35,129 bases of DNA from the NCBI GenBank assembly GCA_002307725.1, contig DBUB01000009.1:1-35129 (forward strand). Reading direction: 5' to 3'. The notes below the pieces were generated by a model. The model made no database searches, was not told the DNA's origin, and was given only the letters and a program-made list of their open reading frames with translations. The stretch is from Alphaproteobacteria bacterium UBA1301. GTDB taxonomy: Bacteria > Pseudomonadota > Alphaproteobacteria > Micropepsales > Micropepsaceae. Both the position numbers and the translations under genes were made by a program. Every line of letters starts with the position of its first letter. The stretch's first letter is position 1. Shown here one piece after another: positions 25,850 to 33,082 of the stretch.

Positions 25850-25885
25850 ATGTCTATGTGGGGAAAGATGTCTATGTGGGGAAAA
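25850..25885 (+). repeat. 18-base tandem duplication at a translation start
   Basis: ATGTCTATGTGGGGAAAG is followed immediately by a second copy that differs only in its last base. The duplication creates an extra start codon and a GGGGAAAG that would act as ribosome binding site for the second copy. Confidence 0.9.
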
Positions 25886-26293
25886 AAGTACAAGAAGTTG
25901 GCCGTTGCGCTGACCTGCGCCGATTGGCGGTTGCATCAGCGCAAGGTCGATCTCAACGCGCGGTTGACCAATTTCCTGGGCGTACACGGGGTTGATCTGA
26001 TCTGCATGCCGGGGCCGGATGGGCTGAGAAAACCGGGGCGCGAAGCCGAATGGCAGGTTGCCGTCGCGCAAATCGGCCTTTTGATTGGGGTCCATGCGCC
26101 GCATGCGGTCGTGGTTTTGGGGCACCAGCGCTGCGCCGGTCACCCGGTTAACGACGCCGACCACGACACCGATGTTGCGGCCGTAGCCAGGGCTTTGAAG
26201 GCGGTTACGGGCTTTTCCGGCCCCATCAAGGCGGCAGTGGCGGCTTATCGCTCGGACACCGCATGGGACCTTAAGGCTATCGCCGAGTATTGA
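25850..26293 (+). CDS. short beta-carbonic-anhydrase-like protein
   Basis: A 147-residue cytosolic protein with the beta-carbonic-anhydrase zinc pattern: C-x-D-x-R at Cys23, Asp25, Arg27 (LTCADWR) and H-x-x-C at His92, Cys95 (GHQRCAGH). It is much shorter than full enzymes (about 200-220 residues), so activity is uncertain; it may belong to a small CA-like subgroup. The N terminus is a tandem duplication, MSMWGK twice, with four possible ATG starts, each copy ending in a purine-rich GGGGAAAG or GGGGAAAA. The first ATG follows GGGGGG. The gene lies 45 bases before typA and could be co-transcribed with it. Confidence 0.75.
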   Translation: MSMWGKMSMWGKKYKKLAVALTCADWRLHQRKVDLNARLTNFLGVHGVDLICMPGPDGLRKPGREAEWQVAVAQIGLLIGVHAPHAVVVLGHQRCAGHPVNDADHDTDVAAVARALKAVTGFSGPIKAAVAAYRSDTAWDLKAIAEY

Positions 26294-26338
26294 TCCAAGG
26301 TTGCCCCTCGCACAGAGCGCCGCTATAAGCCGCTCCAA

Positions 26339-28177
26339 ATGGACATCCGAAATATCGCAATCATTGCGCACGTCGACCACGGCAAAACGACCCTTGTCGA
26401 TCAGTTGCTCAAACAATCCGGCTCGGTTCGCGAGAACCAGCATATGGAAGAGCGCGCGCTCGATTCCAACGATTTGGAACGCGAGCGCGGCATCACCATC
26501 CTGGCGAAGTGCACCTCCGTCGAATGGGGCACCACCCGCATCAACATCGTCGACACGCCCGGTCACGCCGACTTCGGCGGCGAGGTGGAGCGCATCCTGT
26601 CGATGGTCGATGGCGTGGTTCTGCTGGTCGATGCGGCCGAATCCGTTATGCCGCAGACCAAGTTTGTGCTGTCCAAGGCTCTGAAGCTTGGCCTCAAGCC
26701 GATTGTCGTCATTAACAAGATCGACCGGCAGGACGCCCAGCCGAAGGAAACGCTGGAGTCGATTTTCGACCTGTTCCTGGCGCTCGAAGCCAATGACTAT
26801 CAACTCGATTTCCATGTACTTTATGCGTCCGGACGGCAGGGCTGGGCGGTTGCCGATCTCGACAAGGATGAGCACAAAGACCTGTCGCCTCTGTTTGCCA
26901 GAATTGTCGCAGATGTTCCCAAACCGAAACCAATTGAAAAAGCGGGCGACAGCTTCCCCTTCACCATGCTGGTGACAACATTGGAAGCCGACCCGTATCT
27001 GGGTCGTGTGCTGACCGGACGTATCGAAACCGGCGCCATCACAGTCAATCGACAGATTAAAGCGTTGAACCGTGACGGTTCCGTCGTAGAAAGAGCGCGT
27101 GCGACGAAACTGCTCGCGTTCCGCGGCTTGGCACGTGTACCAGTGGAACGGGCCGAAGCAGGCGACATCATCGCCATTGCCGGTCTGCAGATTGCGACCG
27201 TTGCCGACACGCTTTGCGACATCGCTGTCGACGAGCCGATCCACGCCAATCCGATCGATCCGCCGACCTTGGCGATGACCATCTCAGTCAACGACTCCCC
27301 GCTGGCAGGCCGCGAAGGCGACAAGGTCCAGAGCCGCGTCATCCGCGAACGCCTCTTGCGCGAGGCCGAAGGCAATGTCGCCATCCATATCCGTGAAACC
27401 GGCGAAGGCGCCTATGAAGTGGCTGGCCGCGGCGAACTCCAGCTTGGCGTGCTGGTCGAGCAGATGCGCCGTGAAGGCTTCGAGATGTCGATCAGCCGCC
27501 CGCGCGTGCTCTATCAGACCGATCCCGTCACCGGTGAGCGCCTGGAGCCGATTGAGGAAGTCTCGATCGACGTGGACGATCCCTTCACCGGCATCGTCAT
27601 CGAGAAAATCTCGAACCGCAAAGGCGAGCTTGCCGACATGCGCCCGACCGGCGCCGGCAAGACGCGTCTGACCTTCCTGGCCCCGTCGCGCGGCCTGATT
27701 GGCTATCACGGCGAATTCCTTACCGATACGCGCGGTACCGGCGTGATGAACCGCATGTTCCATGGCTACGCCCCGCACAAGGGTGCGGTGGCCGGACGGT
27801 TGAACGGCGTCTTGATCTCCAACGGCCAGGGTACGGCGGTGCCGTATGCTCTGTGGTACCTGGAAGAGCGCGGCAAGCTCTTCGTAGTGCCGGGCGCCAA
27901 GATCTACGAAGGCATGATCATCGGCCAGCACGCCAAGGACAATGACCTCATCGTCAATCCGCTCCGCGCCAAGCAGCTCACCAACATCCGGACCACATCG
28001 AAAGATGAAGCGGTAAAACTCACGCCGATCGTGCCGATGACCCTGGAACAGGCCATTGCCTATATCGAGGAGGACGAGCTGGTCGAGGTCACGCCGCAAT
28101 CGATCCGCCTCAGAAAGCGCGAACGCGATCCCACCCTACGCAAGCGCCAAGCGCGGGCGGATCAGGACGCGGGTTAG
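26339..28177 (+). CDS. typA: ribosome-binding GTPase BipA/TypA
   Basis: A 612-residue translational GTPase related to EF-G and LepA that binds the ribosome near the sarcin-ricin loop and helps ribosome assembly and stress adaptation. The G domain shows G1 AHVDHGKT (10-17), G2 around RGITI, G3 DTPGHADFGG and G4 NKID. The later domains follow the usual BipA order with APSRGLIGYHGEF and the C-terminal LTNIRTTSKDEAV. The length matches the family. The ATG has no strong Shine-Dalgarno sequence, but it begins MDIRNIAIIAH, as expected. The gene is followed 58 bases later by hisN on the same strand. Confidence 0.98.
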   Translation: MDIRNIAIIAHVDHGKTTLVDQLLKQSGSVRENQHMEERALDSNDLERERGITILAKCTSVEWGTTRINIVDTPGHADFGGEVERILSMVDGVVLLVDAAESVMPQTKFVLSKALKLGLKPIVVINKIDRQDAQPKETLESIFDLFLALEANDYQLDFHVLYASGRQGWAVADLDKDEHKDLSPLFARIVADVPKPKPIEKAGDSFPFTMLVTTLEADPYLGRVLTGRIETGAITVNRQIKALNRDGSVVERARATKLLAFRGLARVPVERAEAGDIIAIAGLQIATVADTLCDIAVDEPIHANPIDPPTLAMTISVNDSPLAGREGDKVQSRVIRERLLREAEGNVAIHIRETGEGAYEVAGRGELQLGVLVEQMRREGFEMSISRPRVLYQTDPVTGERLEPIEEVSIDVDDPFTGIVIEKISNRKGELADMRPTGAGKTRLTFLAPSRGLIGYHGEFLTDTRGTGVMNRMFHGYAPHKGAVAGRLNGVLISNGQGTAVPYALWYLEERGKLFVVPGAKIYEGMIIGQHAKDNDLIVNPLRAKQLTNIRTTSKDEAVKLTPIVPMTLEQAIAYIEEDELVEVTPQSIRLRKRERDPTLRKRQARADQDAG

Positions 28178-28235
28178 GGTTCTTCTTCCTCCCTTGCTCT
28201 GGGTAGACTATACGCCGCGCAAAGGAACCGGGACC

Positions 28236-29039
28236 ATGGCCTCCACCCAAGACGTTGCCCTCATTCACCGCCTCGCCGATGCCGCCGGCGAGGTGATCCG
28301 CCCCTATTTCCGCCGCCACATCGACGTGATCGACAAGGGCGGCAAGGATGCCGGCAGCGGCGCCGTCATGTTCGACCCCGTGACTGCGGCCGACAAAGGC
28401 GCCGAACAGGCGATCCGCGCGGTGCTGGCAGAGGAACGGCCCGACGACGGCATTCTGGGCGAGGAATTTCCTGAAAAGACTGGCACGACGGGCCGAATCT
28501 GGGTGGTCGACCCGGTCGACGGCACCCGCGCCTTCATTACCGGCCAGACCCAATGGGGCACGCTGATCGCTCTTAACGAAGCCGGAAAGGTGACGCTTGG
28601 CATGCTCGACCAGCCGGTCACGCGTGAGCGCTTCATCGGCACGCCATCTGTGGCCGAGTTGCACACCCCGGACGGCGTCACCAAACTCGCGACCCGGCCT
28701 TGCGCCAGCCTGGCCGAGGCCGTGTTGATGACGACCCATCCCTGGGCCTATTTCGAGGCCGCGGAGCAGACGGCGTTCCGCCGCCTTTGCGATGCCGCGA
28801 TGATGAGCCGGTTCGGCGGCGATTGTTACGCCTATGGGCTGCTCGCCATGGGGTTTGTCGATCTGGTGGTGGAGGCCCGGCTGCGGCCGTGGGACATCCA
28901 GGCGTTGATCCCGATCGTCGAAGGGGCGGGCGGGGTGATCACCGATTGGCAGGGCGGGCCTTGCGCCGAAGGCGGCCGGGTGGTCGCTGCAGGCGACGCG
29001 CGCGTTCACGCGGCGGCGCTGAAGTACTTGGCTGGCTGA
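28236..29039 (+). CDS. hisN: histidinol-phosphatase, inositol-monophosphatase type (HisN)
   Basis: A 267-residue Mg-dependent phosphatase of the IMPase superfamily. The metal-binding motifs are GEEF at 75-78, DPVDGT at 92-97 and the C-terminal RPWDIQ with Asp220. The CYAYGLLAMGFVDLVVEARL stretch resembles HisN-type histidinol-phosphate phosphatases of alphaproteobacteria and actinobacteria, so the last-but-one step of histidine synthesis is the favoured role; inositol-phosphate activity is the alternative. ATG 28236 is preceded by AAAGGA. The reading frame is open upstream into the typA region, without meaning. Confidence 0.87.
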   Translation: MASTQDVALIHRLADAAGEVIRPYFRRHIDVIDKGGKDAGSGAVMFDPVTAADKGAEQAIRAVLAEERPDDGILGEEFPEKTGTTGRIWVVDPVDGTRAFITGQTQWGTLIALNEAGKVTLGMLDQPVTRERFIGTPSVAELHTPDGVTKLATRPCASLAEAVLMTTHPWAYFEAAEQTAFRRLCDAAMMSRFGGDCYAYGLLAMGFVDLVVEARLRPWDIQALIPIVEGAGGVITDWQGGPCAEGGRVVAAGDARVHAAALKYLAG

Positions 29040-29067
29040 GATCGCGGTCATGGCATAGAAATCCGTC

Positions 29068-29685
29068 ATGAATCCCACCCTTCTGCTCCTCAAAGACCAT
29101 TTCCAGCACGCCTTTCTCGGCGCCGGATTGAAGCTGCCGGACGGTGTGTTCGAGGCCTTGACCGAGCGCTACGGCGAAGTTTCCCGCGCCTACCACACCT
29201 TGCAGCATATCGGCGAAGGCATCGGGCATTTGAAGACGGTGCGTTATGTCCCGCCGGAAATCCCAATTGCCTGGTGGTTCCACGACGCCATTTATGATCC
29301 GCGCCGTCCCGACAACGAAGAACGAAGCGCCGCTTGGGCGGGCACCGTGCTCGGTGCTACGCCGCTGGCCGACAAGGTCAAGAACGCCATCCTCGCCACC
29401 AAGCTCGGCGCGGTGGTGTTTGATGCGGGGGCGCGGCTGCTGGTCGATGTCGATCTCGCCATTCTCGCCGCACCGGAGCCGCGTTTCTCCGAGGCGGCCG
29501 CGCAGATCCGGCGTGAGTGCGCCTACCTCGACGAGGCGGCGTATCGCATCGAACGGCTGAAGGTGCTGCGTAGCTTCTCCGACCGCGCCTACATCTATGC
29601 CAGCCCCGAGTTCCGCAATCTGGAAACCCGCGCCCGCAAGAATATCGAACGCTCGATTAACGCGCTGATTGTGGGGAAGAAGTAG
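29068..29685 (+). CDS. HD-superfamily metal-dependent hydrolase
   Basis: A 205-residue protein with the HD metal-binding pattern: YHTLQH (His43, His47), WWFHDAIYD (His72-Asp73), NEERSA and a distal DVDLAIL. HD proteins are mostly phosphohydrolases on nucleotides or related molecules; the substrate is unknown. It begins 28 bases after hisN on the same strand and probably belongs to that transcript. It stops ten bases short of a convergent hydrolase gene, with no terminator hairpin visible between them. Confidence 0.85.
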   Translation: MNPTLLLLKDHFQHAFLGAGLKLPDGVFEALTERYGEVSRAYHTLQHIGEGIGHLKTVRYVPPEIPIAWWFHDAIYDPRRPDNEERSAAWAGTVLGATPLADKVKNAILATKLGAVVFDAGARLLVDVDLAILAAPEPRFSEAAAQIRRECAYLDEAAYRIERLKVLRSFSDRAYIYASPEFRNLETRARKNIERSINALIVGKK

Positions 29686-29695
29686 GGGAGAGGCG

Positions 29696-30601
29696 TCACA
29701 GCGTCTCAATAAATCCGTCGAACTCTCGCCAGAACCGCGCCCGGATGGCGTCTTGTTCCATCAGGATTTCGTGCTCGCTGTTTTCGAACTCGACATAGCG
29801 GCCGCGGTGCAGGCGGGCGGCGAATCTTCGCGTGGCTTCGGTCAGGACGATGCGGTCGTGGCCGGCGCCGACGATCAGGGTCGGGGTCTGGATCGCTTCG
29901 GCATAGCCCGGCGCTGCCGTTTCTTTGATCGAGCGGTACGCCGCTTCGATCCAGCCCCAGGTTGGACCGGCAAGCCGGATGGCGGGATGGGCGCGCAGGA
30001 TATCTTGGGTGCGATTGAACCGCGTCCTGTCGGAGGTGCAAAGCTGACGCTCGAAGGTGATCAAATGCGGATCACGCCGCGCCATGCCCCAGGCGAACAC
30101 CTTAGCGTTACCCATCCGGGTTTGCAGGGCGGTGAGGACGCGCGTCAGCCAGCCGGGGTAACCGCGGGTGGCGATCCCCAGCATCGGTGCCACCAGCACC
30201 GCGGCGTGAAACATTTCAGGATGATTGTGCAGCGCGCGTAAGGCGAGGTGGCTGCCCAGCGAATGGGCCAGCAGCAGCGGCGGCGAAGCCGTGCGTTCGG
30301 CGACGACCTGATCCATGAAACTTTCGAGATCGCTGTCGAACTCGGCAAAGCTGCCGACATGGCATTTGAGCGGATCGGCCAACGCCCGCGCACTGCCGCC
30401 TTGGCCGCGCCAGTCGAATGTCGCGACGGTATAGCCGCGCCCCGTCAACTCGTGGATGACTTCGAGATATTTCTCGATGAATTCGGTTTGGCCCGAGAGC
30501 AGCACGCAGAACTTGTGGCTTGGTTTTTCGGGCTCGAACACGCCGTAACGAATGCGCCGGCCGTCGCGCGCCGTGAAAAAAGCGAATGTGAAATGCGCCA
30601 T
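29696..30601 (-). CDS. alpha/beta hydrolase, lysophospholipase/monoacylglycerol-lipase-like
   Basis: A 301-residue serine hydrolase without a signal peptide. The nucleophile elbow is AHSLGSH with Ser114. FDWRGQGGS is the typical stretch before it, the acid lies probably in GAGHDRIV and the catalytic His in SEHEIL. This layout is that of PldB-like lysophospholipases and monoacylglycerol lipases (serine aminopeptidase S33 domain). The ATG has GGGGGAGAC just upstream. An SCP2 sterol/lipid-carrier gene lies 59 bases upstream on the same strand, so a lipid-related pair is likely, though the substrate is not determined. Confidence 0.88.
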   Translation of the reverse strand: MAHFTFAFFTARDGRRIRYGVFEPEKPSHKFCVLLSGQTEFIEKYLEVIHELTGRGYTVATFDWRGQGGSARALADPLKCHVGSFAEFDSDLESFMDQVVAERTASPPLLLAHSLGSHLALRALHNHPEMFHAAVLVAPMLGIATRGYPGWLTRVLTALQTRMGNAKVFAWGMARRDPHLITFERQLCTSDRTRFNRTQDILRAHPAIRLAGPTWGWIEAAYRSIKETAAPGYAEAIQTPTLIVGAGHDRIVLTEATRRFAARLHRGRYVEFENSEHEILMEQDAIRARFWREFDGFIETL

Positions 30602-30660
30602 GTCTCCCCCTGTAAGGGTAGGAGAAAACCCGGCGGGTGTGACAGCCTCAACCGTGGCGG

Positions 30661-30981
30661 TCAGCCTTGTGTGCGTTGCAGGATCGGACTGAGCTTCATG
30701 GCGAGTCCCATGTCGCCGGCGACACGCAGCTTACCTTGCATGAAGGCGCTGGTGGGGTCGAGCTGGCGCGAGATCAGTCTTTCGAAGGTGTCCAGACTCA
30801 GCGTGATCGTGCAATCGGCGGCCTTGCCGTCGCCGGAGGTCACCGCATTGGGCGTCGACTTGCCATCGATGAAGATACTGCCCGGTTCGCCGAAATCGAT
30901 CTTCAGCGAGCCGCCCAGACCCGAATTGGCGCCGAGCCGCGTGCCCATTTCGCTGATGATCGTATCTACCCGCGCATTCAT
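30661..30981 (-). CDS. SCP2 sterol/lipid-carrier domain protein
   Basis: A 106-residue single-domain protein of the SCP-2 fold, which binds fatty acyl chains, acyl-CoA or sterol-like lipids in a hydrophobic tunnel. Typical features are the GSLKIDFGEPGS strand, ADCTITLSLDTFERLI and MQGKLRVAGDMGLAMKL near the C terminus. There is no signal peptide, so it acts in the cytosol. It is followed by a lysophospholipase-like gene on the same strand and may deliver its lipid substrate. Confidence 0.9.
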   Translation of the reverse strand: MNARVDTIISEMGTRLGANSGLGGSLKIDFGEPGSIFIDGKSTPNAVTSGDGKAADCTITLSLDTFERLISRQLDPTSAFMQGKLRVAGDMGLAMKLSPILQRTQG

Positions 30982-31087
30982 GTCGATTTTTCCACTTGCG
31001 ACCGCTTATCGCGCAATTTCACCATTTGTCAGCGCGCTGCACAACAGGCATGGTGCGAATCGTTATCCCCATAGGGCGGGGCGTCAC

Positions 31088-31456
31088 ATGGCAGAGTCCA
31101 GGAACCGTCCGCGCGATGCGCTTGGTATCGCGTTCCTGCTGCTGCACATCGCGATTCTGATCTACATTCTGATCGGATGGGCCCTGCCGCAGGTGACGTT
31201 CTATGTCGTATTCCTGCCGCTGATGGTTCTGCATTGGCTGCTGAACCGCAATTCCTGCGCCATCAACAATCTCGAATCGCTGATCCGCACCGGGCGCTGG
31301 CGCGACCCCAGAAATTGCGAAGAGGGTGGCTGGCTCAGAGCGCTGATCAACAACGGTACCGGCATCGATCTCACGGTCCGCCAGACCGACATGTTGAGCT
31401 ACGGCCTCCTCACCCTGCTGTGGGGTCTGGGGTTGTGGCACTGGCTCGCCTCGTAA
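31088..31456 (+). CDS. small membrane protein, unknown function
   Basis: A 122-residue protein with two hydrophobic segments near the N terminus (about 15-50: IAFLLLHIAILIYILIG and VTFYVVFLPLMVLHWLL) and a third at the C terminus (LLTLLWGLGLWHWL). Between them is a hydrophilic loop with CAINNLESLIRTGRWRD, the two cysteines (NSCAINN, RNCEEGG) and the conserved-looking LTVRQTDMLSYG. I do not recognise a named family. ATG 31088 is preceded by GGGGCG. The gene ends three bases before the sigma-32 promoter of the Hsp20 gene. Confidence 0.75.
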   Translation: MAESRNRPRDALGIAFLLLHIAILIYILIGWALPQVTFYVVFLPLMVLHWLLNRNSCAINNLESLIRTGRWRDPRNCEEGGWLRALINNGTGIDLTVRQTDMLSYGLLTLLWGLGLWHWLAS

Positions 31457-31458
31457 CT

Positions 31459-31489
31459 CTTGAAACCCTCCGAAGTGATCCCCATTTAA
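31459..31489 (+). promoter_or_regulatory. sigma-32 (RpoH) heat-shock promoter
   Basis: CTTGAAA at 31459-31465 and CCCCATTTAA at 31480-31489 match the RpoH -35 and -10 consensus, with 14 bases between. Transcription should start near 31495, giving a 5' leader of about 95 bases for the Hsp20 gene. Confidence 0.9.
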
Positions 31490-31493
31490 TAGA

Positions 31494-31592
31494 AGCCGGG
31501 AGGCCGCAAGGCTCCCGGTTGAGGAAAGTGGTCCTGGCTCCTTGATGGGGCAGGGCCCGGAAATCGAACGCTTTTAGGAGGTTTGACCCATG
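31494..31592 (+). promoter_or_regulatory. ROSE-like RNA thermometer in the Hsp20 leader
   Basis: The leader starts with a stable hairpin (CCGGGAG 31496-31502, CTCCCGG 31512-31518, GCAA loop). Further on, GGCTCCTTGATGGGG (from about 31537) resembles the ROSE core TTGCTCCTTGGAGG known from rhizobial small heat-shock genes. It can pair with the ribosome binding site TAGGAGGT at 31575-31582 and hide it at low temperature. The pairing is inferred by eye. Confidence 0.72.
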
Positions 31593-32042
31593 CGTACCTT
31601 TGATCTTTCGCCGCTGTTCCGTTCCACCGTCGGTTTTGACCGCCTGTTTGACCTGATGGACAGCTTTGCCGAACAATCCAATGGCTATCCCCCGTATAAT
31701 ATCGAGCGGTCCGACGACACCCATTACCGCATTACGCTGGCCGTGGCCGGCTTCGGCGAGAAGGACCTCGCCATCGAGGTCAAGGAAGGCGTCCTGACCG
31801 TGAACGGTCAGAAGGAGCCTGCCGCCGAGGGTGATACCCGCGGCTACCTTTACCAAGGAATCGCCGGACGCGCTTTCGAGCGCCGTTTCCAGCTTGCCGA
31901 TCATGTCGAAGTGCGCGGCGCCAAACTCGAGAACGGCCTCTTGCACGTCGATCTGGAGCGTCTGATCCCCGAGGAGAAGAAGCCGCGCCGGATCGCCATT
32001 AACGCGCCTGAGCTTACGAGCATCGAAGGCAAGGCCGCCTGA
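31590..32042 (+). CDS. Hsp20/alpha-crystallin small heat-shock protein (IbpA-like)
   Basis: A 150-residue ATP-independent holdase that keeps unfolding proteins soluble during heat stress. It begins like IbpA proteins (MRTFDLSPLFRSTVGFDRLFD). The alpha-crystallin domain (about 35-125) includes YRITLAVAGFGEKDLAIEV and KLENGLLHVDLER, and the C-terminal RRIAIN holds the I-x-I oligomerisation motif. The ATG sits eight bases after AGGAGG. It is controlled by a sigma-32 promoter and a likely thermosensor leader, and is followed by its own terminator. Confidence 0.95.
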   Translation: MRTFDLSPLFRSTVGFDRLFDLMDSFAEQSNGYPPYNIERSDDTHYRITLAVAGFGEKDLAIEVKEGVLTVNGQKEPAAEGDTRGYLYQGIAGRAFERRFQLADHVEVRGAKLENGLLHVDLERLIPEEKKPRRIAINAPELTSIEGKAA

Positions 32043-32061
32043 CCGATACCATTGAGATTAA

Positions 32062-32098
32062 CGAAGGGCCGGGGTTTTCCCCGGCTCTTCTTTTTTTG
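32062..32098 (+). terminator. rho-independent terminator of the Hsp20 gene
   Basis: GAAGGGCCGGGG (32063-32074) and CCCCGGCTCTTC (32079-32090) form a long stem with one G-T type mismatch region and a TTTT loop, followed by seven T. Confidence 0.93.
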
Positions 32099-32119
32099 GC
32101 GAGGCGGTTGGAGTAAACG

Positions 32120-33076
32120 TTGAGTGTCTTCGGGAAATTTCACATGCCCAGCTGGCAAAGTTCGTTCTTCGATCGGTACTTGCGCATGGCCAAGCCGCGC
32201 GCTGTCGAGGCTGCGACCGATGTCGCCGAGCTGCGCCGTCAGTACACGTATTTGTCGGACCGTTTCGGCGCTGTGCCGCGCGACGGCGTGTTCGAGCCGG
32301 TCAACCTCGGCCCGGTAAAGGGTGAATGGGTTAAGACCAAAACATCGTCACCGTCGCGGCTGATTCTCTATTTCCATGGCGGCGGCTACATTTCCGGTTC
32401 GCCCGAGACCCATCGTGCCTTGATTGCCAAGCTGGCGCACGCCTCTGAAGCAACCGCGTTTTCGCTGCAGTATCGCCTGGCGCCCGAATTCGCTTTTCCG
32501 GCCGCGGTGCGCGACGGCCTCGACGCCTATCGCCAGTTGATCGCCCGCGGCATGTCGCCGGGTGCCATCGTGCTGGCCGGGTCCGGTTCGGGCGGCGGCT
32601 TGGCGTTCTCGGTGCTGCTGGCCATCCGCAATGCCAAGTTGCCGATGCCGGCCGGGTGCCTGGCAATGTCGCCCTGGGCCGATATGACGCTGACGGGTTG
32701 GAGCGTGCTGCAGAACGCCCCCAAGGACACCGCGCTGTCGTGGGAACTACTGTTCGTCAGCGCCCGCCATTATCTGAAAAAGGCGCCGCCGGCCGATTCC
32801 TATGCCTCACCGGTGTTCGCCAACTTCAAGGATTTCCCGCCGATCATGGTGCATGCGGGCTCGCTCGAGATGCTGCGCGACGACGCCAGCCGTCTCGGCG
32901 ATCGGGCCGCCGAAGCCGGCGTGCCGGTGAGCGTCGAGATCTATGACGGCATGCAGCACTGCTTCCAGGCCAACAGCCATGTGCCGGAAGCGCGGGTCAG
33001 TTTGCAGCGGCTCGGCCAGTTCGTCCGGCAACGGACGGCGCCGCGCATCGAACCCGTGCTGGTGGCGGATAGGTAA
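32120..33076 (+). CDS. alpha/beta hydrolase of the hormone-sensitive-lipase family, altered nucleophile elbow
   Basis: A 318-residue protein starting at TTG, seven bases after GGAG. The HSL oxyanion motif HGGG is at 86-89 (YFHGGGYISGS). The expected elbow G-D-S-A-G-G is replaced by G-S-G-S-G-G at 154-159. Aligned without gaps, the nucleophile position 156 is glycine and serines stand on either side. The catalytic Asp (MLRDDA) and His (GMQHCF) are present. HSL enzymes cleave short- to medium-chain esters. This one may use Ser157 in a shifted elbow or may have lost esterase activity. It stands between the Hsp20 terminator and a convergent pentapeptide gene six bases away. Confidence 0.85.
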   Translation: MSVFGKFHMPSWQSSFFDRYLRMAKPRAVEAATDVAELRRQYTYLSDRFGAVPRDGVFEPVNLGPVKGEWVKTKTSSPSRLILYFHGGGYISGSPETHRALIAKLAHASEATAFSLQYRLAPEFAFPAAVRDGLDAYRQLIARGMSPGAIVLAGSGSGGGLAFSVLLAIRNAKLPMPAGCLAMSPWADMTLTGWSVLQNAPKDTALSWELLFVSARHYLKKAPPADSYASPVFANFKDFPPIMVHAGSLEMLRDDASRLGDRAAEAGVPVSVEIYDGMQHCFQANSHVPEARVSLQRLGQFVRQRTAPRIEPVLVADR

Positions 33077-33082
33077 TTTTTC

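Noticed and set aside
25616..27244. 542-codon minus-strand frame opposite typA and the CA-like gene
   Set aside because: It crosses two well-supported genes and shows no domain.
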